Positions 51,175 to 59,509 of a stretch of DNA of 64,000 bases are shown in pieces. A program made the translations under genes and the position numbers. The notes under the pieces were generated by a model. That model ran no database searches, was not told where the DNA came from, and was given only the letters and a program-made list of their open reading frames with translations. The DNA lies in contig CAVZQE010000018.1 in assembly GCA_963777325.1 (NCBI GenBank), forward strand, positions 310,001-374,000, given 5' to 3'. Origin of the DNA: JAFAXA01 sp963777325. GTDB lineage: Bacteria > Pseudomonadota > Alphaproteobacteria > Acetobacterales > Acetobacteraceae. Numbering within the stretch: position 1 is the first letter of the stretch; each line of letters opens with the position of its first letter.

Positions 51175-53010
51175 ATGGACGACCTCGCCCTCGCGCCCGA
51201 GCGCCTGTCCGCCGCCGCCGCCGCCGCCGCCGCCGACGAGCGCGCCTGCGCCTGGCTCCGCCGTTTCGAGACGGCGCTCGCGGGCCGCGACATAGACGGC
51301 GCGGTCGCCTGCTTCGCCGAGACCTGCTTCTGGCGCGACCTGATCGCTTTCACCTGGAACATCAAGACGCTGGAGAGCCCGGCCGAAATCCGCGCCATGC
51401 TGGAGGCGCAGCTCGACGCCATCCGGCCCCGCGCCTTCGCACTGGCCGAAAAGGCGGCGGAGGCGGACGGCGTCACGGAAGCGTGGATCAGCTTCGAGAC
51501 CGAGCACGCGCGCGGCTACGGCCATCTGCGGCTCAAGGGCGACGCGGCCTGGACCTTGCTCACCACCACCACCGAACTCAAGACGCACGAGGAGCCGCGC
51601 GGCGCACGGCGCGAGAAGGGCGTCCGGCACGGCGTCGAGCCGGAGCGCCGCTCCTGGCTCGATCGCAGATTGGCGGAGGAGGCCGAGCTCGGCCGCACCC
51701 GCCAGCCCTACTGCCTTATCGTCGGCGGCGGCCAGGGCGGCATCGCGCTCGGGGCGCGGCTGAAGCGGCTCGGGGTGCCGACCCTGATCATCGACAAGCA
51801 CGACCGCCCCGGCGACCAATGGCGCAAGCGCTACAAGTCGCTGCATTTGCACGATCCCGTCTGGTACGACCACCTGCCGTACCTGCCCTTTCCCGACCAC
51901 TGGCCGGTGTTCTCCCCCAAGGACAAGATCGGCGACTGGCTCGAAATGTACGCCAAAATCATGGAGCTGAACTACTGGCCCAGGACCGAATGCACCCACG
52001 CCCGGTTCGACGAGAGGGCGAAGAAGTGGCTCGTCGAGGTGGTCCGCGACGGCGAGGCGCTCACACTCGAACCTGAGCAGCTGGTGCTGGCGACGGGCAT
52101 GTCGGGCGTTCCCAACACGCCCAACTATCCCGGCACGGACAGTTTCAAGGGCGAGAGCCATCACTCGAGCCAGCATCCGGGCGGCGAGCGCTACCGGGGC
52201 AAGAGGGCCGTCGTGATCGGCTCGAACAACTCGGCCCACGACATCTGCGCCGATCTCTACGAGCACGGCGCGGACGTGACGATGGTGCAGCGCAGCTCGA
52301 CCCATGTCGCCCGCTCGGAGACGCTGATGGATCTGGGGCTAGGCCCACTCTACTCGGAGGAGGCGGTCGCACGCGGCATCACCACCGAAAGGGCGGACAT
52401 GACCCTCGCCTCGATTCCCTACCGCCTCATGCACGAGTTCCAGACGCCGGTTTACGCGCAGGTCAAACAGCGCGACGCCGATTTCTACGAGCGGCTGGAA
52501 AAGGCGGGCTTCGCGCTCGATTTCGGCGAGGACGAGTCCGGGCTGTTCATGAAATACCTGCGCCGGGGCTCGGGCTACTATATCGACGTCGGCGCCTCGG
52601 AGCTGATCGCCGAGGGCAAGATCAAGCTGAAGCGCGGGCGTGTCGAGCGGATCACCGAAACCGGGGTGAAGCTCACCGATGGCTCCGAGCTGCCGGCCGA
52701 CGTCATCGTCTACGCGACCGGCTACGGCTCGATGAACGGCTGGGCCGCGCGGCTGATCAGCCAGGAGGTGGCCGACAAGGTCGGCAAATGCTGGGGCCTC
52801 GGCTCGAATACCACCAAGGATCCCGGTCCGTGGGAAGGCGAGCTGCGCAACATGTGGAAGCCGACACGGCAGGAGGCGCTATGGTTCCACGGCGGCAATT
52901 TGCACCAGTCGCGCCACTACTCGCTCTACCTCGCGCTGCAGCTGAAGGCCCGCAGGGAGGGCGTTCCGACCCCGGTGTACGGCCTCGCCGAAACGCACCA
53001 CACGAACTGA
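51175..53010 (+). CDS. NTF2-like plus flavin-containing monooxygenase fusion
   Basis: 611 residues from ATG 51175 with CGGAGGATC upstream. The first about 140 residues are an NTF2/SnoaL-like fold (RRFETALAGRDIDGAVACFAETCFWRDLIAF). The rest is a class B flavin monooxygenase-type enzyme with FAD motif CLIVGGGQGGIALGARL, an FMO-like fingerprint near FKGESHHSSQHPGGERYRGK, the NADPH motif AVVIGSNNSAHDICADL, and the C-terminal DVIVYATGYGSMNGW. Such fusions are annotated as putative monooxygenases or flavin-binding family oxidoreductases in proteobacteria; substrate unknown. It is convergent with the following minus-strand gene, 12 bp apart. Confidence 0.85.
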   Translation: MDDLALAPERLSAAAAAAAADERACAWLRRFETALAGRDIDGAVACFAETCFWRDLIAFTWNIKTLESPAEIRAMLEAQLDAIRPRAFALAEKAAEADGVTEAWISFETEHARGYGHLRLKGDAAWTLLTTTTELKTHEEPRGARREKGVRHGVEPERRSWLDRRLAEEAELGRTRQPYCLIVGGGQGGIALGARLKRLGVPTLIIDKHDRPGDQWRKRYKSLHLHDPVWYDHLPYLPFPDHWPVFSPKDKIGDWLEMYAKIMELNYWPRTECTHARFDERAKKWLVEVVRDGEALTLEPEQLVLATGMSGVPNTPNYPGTDSFKGESHHSSQHPGGERYRGKRAVVIGSNNSAHDICADLYEHGADVTMVQRSSTHVARSETLMDLGLGPLYSEEAVARGITTERADMTLASIPYRLMHEFQTPVYAQVKQRDADFYERLEKAGFALDFGEDESGLFMKYLRRGSGYYIDVGASELIAEGKIKLKRGRVERITETGVKLTDGSELPADVIVYATGYGSMNGWAARLISQEVADKVGKCWGLGSNTTKDPGPWEGELRNMWKPTRQEALWFHGGNLHQSRHYSLYLALQLKARREGVPTPVYGLAETHHTN

Positions 53011-53022
53011 GCGGACCGGCTT

Positions 53023-56000
53023 CTACCCCGCCGTCAGCACGCGCTCGCCCGCGTCCGCCTGCCCGGACTTGCCCGGCGCGGGCGGCGCGCGGCCGTGACG
53101 GAACGCCTCCAGCAATGGTCCCTCATGCCGCTTCGCCTGCGCGGCGTGGCGCTCCCTGATGTGGCCATATCCCCGGATTGCGTCGGGGAGGGCCGCGAGC
53201 GCCACCGCGTCCGCGTGATTGTCCGCCGACAGGAAGCCGAGCACTTCGTCCAGCGTCCGCTCGTATTCCGCGAGCAGCCGGCGATGCAGCTTGCGATCGG
53301 CGGTGGCCCGGAACGGATCGAGCGGAGTGTTGCGCAGGCGGCGCAGCGAGGCGAGCAGCCGGAACGCGCGCAGCATCCACGGGCCGTACGCCCGCTTCCG
53401 CGCCGTTGGGCCGGGCGCGGCAAGCAGCGGCGGCGCGAGATGGAACACGATCTTGTAGTCGCCCTCGAAACTATCCGCCAGGCGCTCGACGAAGCGCGTC
53501 TCGGTGAACAGCCGCGCGACCTCGTACTCGTCCTTGTACGCGAGCAGCTTGTAGTAGTTGCGGGCGACCGCGTCCGTCAGACCGTTGCGTCCCGGCGCGG
53601 CGGTCGCCTCCGCCTTGCGCGCGCGCTCCACCATCCGCTCGTAGCGGCGCGCATAGGCGCGGCTCTGATAGGCGGTCAGATCCTCGACCCGACGCGCGAT
53701 CGCCTCGTCGAGTGTCGCCGAAAGCCGCCGCGATGCCGGCCGCGCCTCCGGCGGCTCGGCGGCTTCGCTGACGGCCGCGAGATCGAGCGCCGCGCGTCGG
53801 CCCCACGCGAAGGCTCCCTTGTTCATCTCGATGGCCGCGCCATTCATCTCGATCGCGCGGAGAATGCTGTCCGCGTGCAGCGGAATGAGGCCCTTCTGGT
53901 AGGCGTAGCCGACGAGAAACAGATTGGTCGCGATCGAATCGCCCATCAGCGCGGTCGCGAGATGCGTCGCCGGCAGGAAGTCGGCGCGGCCCGCACCGAC
54001 CGCCTGGGCGATATGGTCCTCCATCTCCGTCAACGGATATTGCGGGTCGCGCACGCGCAGCACGTCGCCGGTGTTCGCCTGCGCCGCAAAGGCGCGCACG
54101 AAGTCGCTGGTGACCGAGAAGTCGCTGTTGACGATTGCGCGCGTCATGCCGTCCCGCATCTTCAGCAGGCTCTCCGCCGCCGCCGCCACCACGATGTCGC
54201 AGCCGAGCACGAGGTTCGCGTCCCCCGCCGCGATCCGCGACGAGTGCAGCCGGTCCTGTTCGGTCGCGATGCGGATATGCGACCAGACCGGCCCGCCTTT
54301 CTGGGCAAGGCCCGCCATGTCCAGCACGGTCGCGCCCTTGCGCTCGATGCTGGCGGCGGTGCCGAGCAGCGCGCCGATGGTGATGATCCCGGTGCCGCCG
54401 ACCCCCGTGACCAGGATGCCGTACGGCTGTTCGGCCGAAGCGAGCGCCGGTTCCGGCAGATCGCCCGAAGGCGCCGCGACCGAGCGCCCAGGCGACACGG
54501 CGGCCTCGATCCCGGCGGTATCGCCCGGCCCCTCGGCGGGCGTCATGCCGCCGACCGACGCCTCGCCGCCCTCCGCGCCGAGCCCGCCCGACGCCGCCAG
54601 CCTGCGGCCCTTCCGCAGCGAGCCGCCCTCGACGGTGACGAAGCTCGGGCAGAAGCCTTCGACGCAGGAATAGTCCTTGTTGCAGGAGGACTGATCGATC
54701 GCGCGCTTGCGGCCGAACTCGGTTTCGACCGGAACGACCGACATGCAGTTCGATTTCGCGCTGCAATCGCCGCAGCCCTCGCACACCCGGTCGTTGATGA
54801 CCACCCGCCGCGCCGGATCGGGATAGCGGCCGCGCTTGCGACGCCTGCGCTTTTCGGCGGCGCAGGTCTGGTCGTAGACGAGCACCGACACGCCCGCGAA
54901 GTCGCGCAACTCCCGCTGCACGCTGTCGAGCGCGCGGCGGTGATGCACCGCAACCCCGTCCGGCAGGTCGCCCGGCTTGTATTTCTCCGGCTCGTCGGTG
55001 ACCACCACGGCCCGCCCGACGCCCTCGGCCAGCACCTGCCGCACCACCTGCGCAACCGTCAGCGTGCCATCGACCGGCTGGCCGCCGGTCATCGCGACCG
55101 CGTCGTTGAACAGGATCTTGTAGGTGATCGGCACGTTCGCGGCGACCGCCTGCCTTATCGAGAGCAGGCCGGAATGCGCGTACGTGCCGTCCCCCATATT
55201 GGCGAAAACGTGCTTCGTCTCGGTGAACGGCGCCTGCCCGACCCAGGCCGCGCCCTCGCCGCCCATCTGGCTGAAGGTCTGCGTCTGCGCCGGGTTGAGC
55301 CAGATCGCCATGTAGTGGCAGCCGATGCCCGCGAGCGCGCGGCTGCCCTCCGGCACCCAGATCGAGCTGTTGTGCGGACAGCCGGAGCAGAAATGCGGCA
55401 GGCGCTGCATGCTGGCCTGCGCCCCGGACAGGCTCGCTTCCTTCGCCTCCAGAAAAGCGAGCCGCCGCGCGATGTGCTCGCTCTCATGAAAGCGGGCGAT
55501 CCGGCGGGCGATGACGCGCGCGATCAGCGACGGGCTGAGTTCGCCGGCCGCCGGCAGCATCCAGTCATGCTCGGGCCGCTCCCATTCGCCGATCTCGTCG
55601 TATTTGCCGATGACGCGCGGCCGCACGTCTTCCCGCCAGTTGTACAGCTGCTCCTTGAGCTGATACTCGATGACCTGCCGCTTCTCCTCGACGACGAGCA
55701 CCTCCTCCAAGCCCTCGGCGAAATGCCGCACGCCCTCGGCGTCGAGCGGCCAGGTCATGCCGACCTTGAACAGCCTGATGCCGATGGCGGCGGCTTCATC
55801 GTCGCCGATGCCGAGCGCATCGAGCGCCTGGCGCACGTCGAGATAGGATTTGCCGGTCGAGACGATGCCGAGCCGCGGGCGCTCGCTGTCGATCACGATG
55901 CGGTTGAGCCCGTTCGCGCGGGCATACTCCATCGCGGCGTACACCTTGTAGCGTTGCAGGCGGAGTTCCTGCGCCAGCGGCTGGTCCGGCCAGCGAATGT

Positions 56001-56709
56001 TCACCCCGTCCGGCGGCAGCGGAAAATCCGCCGGCACGCGCGTCTCGACGCGGTGCGGATCGACGATCACGGGCGAGGACGTCTCCACCGTATCGGCGAT
56101 CGCACGCATCGCGATCCAGCAGCCGGAATAGCGCGACATCGCCCAGGCGTGCAGGCCGAAATCCAGGAACTCCTGCACGCCCGAGGGATTGAGCACCGGG
56201 ATCATGGCGGCGGCGAGCACATGGTCGCTCTGATGCGGCAGCGTCGAGGATTTCGCGCCGTGATCGTCGCCCGCGACCACGACGACACCGCCATGCGGCG
56301 AGGTGCCGGCGGCGTTGGCGTGCTTGAACACGTCGATGCTGCGGTCGACGCCTGGCCCCTTGCCGTACCAGAGGCCGAACACGCCGTCGAACCTGGCGCC
56401 CGGCAACAGATTGACCTGTTGCGTGCCCCAGACCGCCGTCGCGCCCAGCTCCTCGTTGACGCCGGGCTGGAACCTGATGTCGTTCGCCTCGAGCCGCGCG
56501 CGGGCCTTCCAGAGCGCCTGGTCGAGGCCGCCGAGCGGCGAGCCCCGGTAGCCGGAGATGAAGCCGCCGGTGCGCAGCCCGGCCTGCCGGTCCCGCTCCT
56601 TCTGTAGCAGCGGCAATTGCACCAGCGCCTGGATGCCGGACATGTAGACGAGCGCGGGGCCGGGCGCATCCGTCACGGCGACGATGCCGGTGGCATTGGA
56701 ATCGGGCAT
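53023..56709 (-). CDS. Fused indolepyruvate ferredoxin oxidoreductase-family protein
   Basis: 1228 residues from ATG 56709, long enough to hold both the iorA-like and iorB-like parts. The N-terminal part has GLRTGGFISGYRGSPLGGLD; a central ThDP/4Fe-4S section has HFCSGCPHNSSIWVP, HVFANMGDGTYAHSGLLS, and the cluster motif CEGCGDCSAKSNCMSVVP. After a low-complexity linker (about 715-765) the gamma-like domain begins with ILVTGVGGTGIITIGALLG. Such fused 2-oxoacid oxidoreductases decarboxylate aryl or branched 2-oxoacids to acyl-CoA, passing electrons to ferredoxin or ETF. The role in an aerobe is unclear. No defect. Confidence 0.9.
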   Translation of the reverse strand: MPDSNATGIVAVTDAPGPALVYMSGIQALVQLPLLQKERDRQAGLRTGGFISGYRGSPLGGLDQALWKARARLEANDIRFQPGVNEELGATAVWGTQQVNLLPGARFDGVFGLWYGKGPGVDRSIDVFKHANAAGTSPHGGVVVVAGDDHGAKSSTLPHQSDHVLAAAMIPVLNPSGVQEFLDFGLHAWAMSRYSGCWIAMRAIADTVETSSPVIVDPHRVETRVPADFPLPPDGVNIRWPDQPLAQELRLQRYKVYAAMEYARANGLNRIVIDSERPRLGIVSTGKSYLDVRQALDALGIGDDEAAAIGIRLFKVGMTWPLDAEGVRHFAEGLEEVLVVEEKRQVIEYQLKEQLYNWREDVRPRVIGKYDEIGEWERPEHDWMLPAAGELSPSLIARVIARRIARFHESEHIARRLAFLEAKEASLSGAQASMQRLPHFCSGCPHNSSIWVPEGSRALAGIGCHYMAIWLNPAQTQTFSQMGGEGAAWVGQAPFTETKHVFANMGDGTYAHSGLLSIRQAVAANVPITYKILFNDAVAMTGGQPVDGTLTVAQVVRQVLAEGVGRAVVVTDEPEKYKPGDLPDGVAVHHRRALDSVQRELRDFAGVSVLVYDQTCAAEKRRRRKRGRYPDPARRVVINDRVCEGCGDCSAKSNCMSVVPVETEFGRKRAIDQSSCNKDYSCVEGFCPSFVTVEGGSLRKGRRLAASGGLGAEGGEASVGGMTPAEGPGDTAGIEAAVSPGRSVAAPSGDLPEPALASAEQPYGILVTGVGGTGIITIGALLGTAASIERKGATVLDMAGLAQKGGPVWSHIRIATEQDRLHSSRIAAGDANLVLGCDIVVAAAAESLLKMRDGMTRAIVNSDFSVTSDFVRAFAAQANTGDVLRVRDPQYPLTEMEDHIAQAVGAGRADFLPATHLATALMGDSIATNLFLVGYAYQKGLIPLHADSILRAIEMNGAAIEMNKGAFAWGRRAALDLAAVSEAAEPPEARPASRRLSATLDEAIARRVEDLTAYQSRAYARRYERMVERARKAEATAAPGRNGLTDAVARNYYKLLAYKDEYEVARLFTETRFVERLADSFEGDYKIVFHLAPPLLAAPGPTARKRAYGPWMLRAFRLLASLRRLRNTPLDPFRATADRKLHRRLLAEYERTLDEVLGFLSADNHADAVALAALPDAIRGYGHIRERHAAQAKRHEGPLLEAFRHGRAPPAPGKSGQADAGERVLTAG

Positions 56710-56842
56710 GGCCAGGACCGCTCCGCCGTTCGTGAAATAGGAGATGGGACGGGCACGGCCGGAATGCCAGCCGCCAGGCGACAAGCGGAGGTCGCTTCGC
56801 GGCGGCAGCCGAGCCATGATCCTATCCCCGGCGCGGGGCGGC

Positions 56843-58588
56843 TCAACCCTCCGACGGTGCGCCCCCCGCTTCATTCTCGACCGGAGGCCCCGCCAGGAAG
56901 TCGAAATCGCAGCCCTCCGGCGCTTGCGTGACCGCGCGGCGGTACAGCGCCTTGTAGCCGCGGGCGGGCGCAGGCGGCGGCTGGAAGCCTTCCAGACGGC
57001 GGCGGATCTCGGCGTCCTCCACGAGCAGATCGATGCGCTTGTGCTCGATCGAGAGCCGGATGCGGTCGCCGTTGCGCACGGCCGCGAGCGGGCCGCCGAT
57101 CGCCGCCTCGGGAGCGACATGCAGGACGATGGAGCCGAACGCGGTGCCGGACATGCGGGCGTCGGAGATGCGGACCATGTCCTTGACGCCGGCCTGCGCC
57201 AGCTTCTTCGGGATCGGCAGATAGCCAGCCTCCGGCATCCCCGCCGCGTGCGGGCCCGCGTTCTGAAGCACGAGCACGTCGCCCGCGCGCACGTCGAGCG
57301 CCGGATCGTCGATGCGGGCCGCGAGGTCTTCGAGGCTCGTGAACACCACGGCGCGGCCTTCGGACTCGAACAGCCCCGGCGTGGCCGCGGCCCGTTTGAA
57401 GATGGCGCCGTCGGGAGCGAGGCTGCCCTTCAACGCGACCAGACCGCCGGTCTTCCACACCGGATCGTCGAACGGGCGGATGACCTTGCGGTCGACCCAC
57501 TCCGGCGGGCTGTCCAGGCGCTCGGCGAGCGTGCGCCCCTCCACGTCCACCGTATCGAGGTGCAGCTGCGAGCGCACCTCCCAGAGCAGCGCGCCCATGC
57601 CGCCGGCGGCGTGGAAGTCCTCCATGTAGCCCTCGCCCACGGGCTTGAGGTCGACCAGGACGGGCGTCTCGTCCGAGAGCTGGTTGAAGCGCTCGAGTGA
57701 GACCTTGATCCCGAGCCGCCCGGCAATCGCGGTCAGATGCACGATCGCGTTGGTCGAGCCGCCGAGCGCCTGCAGCACGCGGATCGCGTTCTCGACCGAC
57801 TTCTCGGTGATCACGCGCCGGGGCGCGATGTTGCTCTGGATCAGGCGCACGGCCGCCTTGCCGGTCTCCTCCGCCGCCACCAGCCGGTCCGCATGCACCG
57901 CCGGGATCGCGGCGGTGCCGGGGAGCGACATCCCGAGCGCTTCGGCGATGCAGGCCATGGTGGACGCCGTCCCCATCACCGCGCAGGTGCCGGCCGTGAC
58001 CGAGAGCCGGCCCTGCACGGTCTCGATCTCGTCCGAGTCGATCGAGCTGGCGCGGTATTTGGCCCAGAAGCCCCGGCAATCGGTGCAGGCGCCCAGCCGC
58101 TGGCCCTTGTGCCGGCCGGTCATCATCGGCCCGGTCACGAGCTGGATCGCGGGCAGCCCGGCCGATGCCGCGCCCATGAGCTGCGCCGGCACCGTCTTGT
58201 CGCAGCCGCCGATCAGCACGACCGCGTCCATCGGCTGGGCGCCGATCATCTCCTCGGTGTCCATCGCCATCAGGTTGCGGTACATCATGCTGGTCGGGTT
58301 CAGGAACACCTCGCCCAGCGACACGGTCGGGAACGGCCGGGCGAGCGCGCCAGCCTCGGTCACCCCGCGCGTGACCGCCTCGACCAGTTCCGGCATCAGC
58401 CGGTGGCAGTTGTTGAAGCCGGACGGCGTCATGGCGATGCCGACCACGGGCTTGTCCAGCGTTTCGCGCGACAGACCCATGGAGCGCGCGAAGGACCGGC
58501 GCAGGAAGCGCGCGAAGTCGCGGTCGCCGTAGTTGGTCAGGCCGCGATCCAAGCCGTGGGGGTCGAGGCCGTGCGGTTTGTCGCCCAT
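56843..58588 (-). CDS. IlvD/Edd-family dehydratase (sugar-acid or dihydroxy-acid)
   Basis: 581 residues from ATG 58588 (CGGAGCG upstream). Conserved iron-sulfur cysteines are in LIGGCDKTVPAQLMGAASAG, LGACTDCRGFWAKYR and AGTCAVMGTASTMACIAEALG. The C-terminal active-site region has ISDARMSGTAFGSIVLHVAPEA. The GACTDCRGFW type is more like the sugar-acid dehydratases (arabonate, xylonate) than biosynthetic IlvD, so aldonate catabolism is the favoured role, but the exact substrate is uncertain. It ends about 130 bp before the IOR gene start; no obvious link. Confidence 0.88.
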   Translation of the reverse strand: MGDKPHGLDPHGLDRGLTNYGDRDFARFLRRSFARSMGLSRETLDKPVVGIAMTPSGFNNCHRLMPELVEAVTRGVTEAGALARPFPTVSLGEVFLNPTSMMYRNLMAMDTEEMIGAQPMDAVVLIGGCDKTVPAQLMGAASAGLPAIQLVTGPMMTGRHKGQRLGACTDCRGFWAKYRASSIDSDEIETVQGRLSVTAGTCAVMGTASTMACIAEALGMSLPGTAAIPAVHADRLVAAEETGKAAVRLIQSNIAPRRVITEKSVENAIRVLQALGGSTNAIVHLTAIAGRLGIKVSLERFNQLSDETPVLVDLKPVGEGYMEDFHAAGGMGALLWEVRSQLHLDTVDVEGRTLAERLDSPPEWVDRKVIRPFDDPVWKTGGLVALKGSLAPDGAIFKRAAATPGLFESEGRAVVFTSLEDLAARIDDPALDVRAGDVLVLQNAGPHAAGMPEAGYLPIPKKLAQAGVKDMVRISDARMSGTAFGSIVLHVAPEAAIGGPLAAVRNGDRIRLSIEHKRIDLLVEDAEIRRRLEGFQPPPAPARGYKALYRRAVTQAPEGCDFDFLAGPPVENEAGGAPSEG

Positions 58589-58602
58589 GAAACGCTCCGA
58601 AA

Positions 58603-59022
58603 TCAGGGTTGCGGCGTGCGGCTGCGGAACGCGACGCCGGGCAGTTCCTCGAAGACGCGGACCGTGGCGCCCTTGTCGTTCTCGCCATGCCCGCGCAGCA
58701 GCGCCGTCCGATACGTGGCGGTCGCCGCCGCCAGCACCGGCAGCGGAATGCCTTGGTTGGAGCCCGGCTCGGCGCCGCTCACCACATCCTTGTAGGCGTG
58801 GGCCATAGGGCAGCCGCGGGTGAAGTGGCCGGGCAGGATGCGGGGCAGGAAGAACGCGGACGCGTAGCTGCGCCCGGTGGCGCTGTCGGCCACGTCGCCG
58901 ACGAGATCGGGATCGAGGCCCATCTTTGCGGCCAGCGGCCGGGTACGGGCGAGTTCGAACGCTGCCCTGGTGATCCGGCGCGAACCCTTGGCCGTCACCT
59001 TGCGCATAGGCAATCGCGACAT
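58603..59022 (-). pseudogene. C-terminal remnant of a 3-hydroxyisobutyrate dehydrogenase-like gene
   Basis: The segment AAKMGLDPDLVGDVADSATG, RSYASAFFLPRILPGHFTRG and YKDVVSGAEPGSNQGIPLPV corresponds to the all-helical C-terminal half of beta-hydroxyacid dehydrogenases (GlxR/HIBADH type). The N-terminal Rossmann NAD-binding half is absent; the sequence upstream instead is LysR-like. It is a truncated remnant, 14 nt from the dehydratase start, and probably once belonged to the same operon. Confidence 0.75.
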
Positions 59023-59044
59023 CCGGCGTCGGCATGGGCCGCAG

Positions 59045-59258
59045 GATCGCGCGAGCCTCGATCAGGAAGGCCTGCCGGCGGCTGTCAGCCGCACGAAACG
59101 GCTGGATCTCTCCACAAGCCGCGCGCCGAGCCCTTGTTCGAGCGGCTGTATCTGCCGGCTGAACGGCGTCTGGGTCATGTTGGCCTGAGCGCGGCTCGGC
59201 TGAAGCGCGGTTCTTCCGCGAGCGCCACAAACCAGCGGAGCTGGGTCGATTCGAGCAT
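59045..59258 (-). pseudogene. N-terminal remnant of a LysR-family regulator
   Basis: From ATG 59258 the start is a LysR helix-turn-helix (LESTQLRWFVALAEEPRFSRA). After a frame change, AQANMTQTPFSRQIQPLEQG and LGARLVERSSRFVRLTAAG follow, and after another, RQAFLIEARAILR. Two frameshifts break this roughly 70-residue region and the ligand-binding domain is missing. The adjacent sequence toward ETF-QO (59259-59445) shows nothing recognisable. Confidence 0.75.
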
Positions 59259-59446
59259 GGGTCCGCCATCATGGGTGCCCTCCGCCCGGCCACGCTGAGC
59301 GGCGTCGGCGCGCAGGTCAACTCACCCGCCGGCCGGCTCGCTGCCCTTTCCAGGCCATGCCTTGCGCAGCCGCGATCGCCAGCGCCCGGGCGTTGGCAGC
59401 CGCGGTGCGATCCTGTCTAACGGGCTCAGCATCGGCCTCACGGCCC

Positions 59447-59479
59447 TTGTTGTGCGTGAAGAAGCTGACGTATACGTCA
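59447..59479 (+). promoter_or_regulatory. ETF operon promoter with perfect 14-bp palindrome
   Basis: TGACGTATACGTCA at 59466-59479 is a perfect palindrome ending 30 bp before the ETF-QO start codon. A plausible -35 (TTGTTG at 59447-59452) and -10 (TATACG at 59471-59476, 18-bp spacing) place the palindrome over the -10 element, the expected layout for a repressor or MerR-type site. Known MerR-type LiuR sites controlling branched-chain and fatty acid catabolism, including etf genes, have a similar ACGT-spacer-ACGT core; that identification is inferred. Confidence 0.6.
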
Positions 59480-59509
59480 ACACCGCAGAGGGAGGCGTTC
59501 GGGAGCGAC

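Noticed and set aside
53095..56607. A 1170-codon plus-strand open frame opposite the 2-oxoacid oxidoreductase
   Set aside because: Shadow of the real minus-strand gene; Arg/His-rich, no domains.
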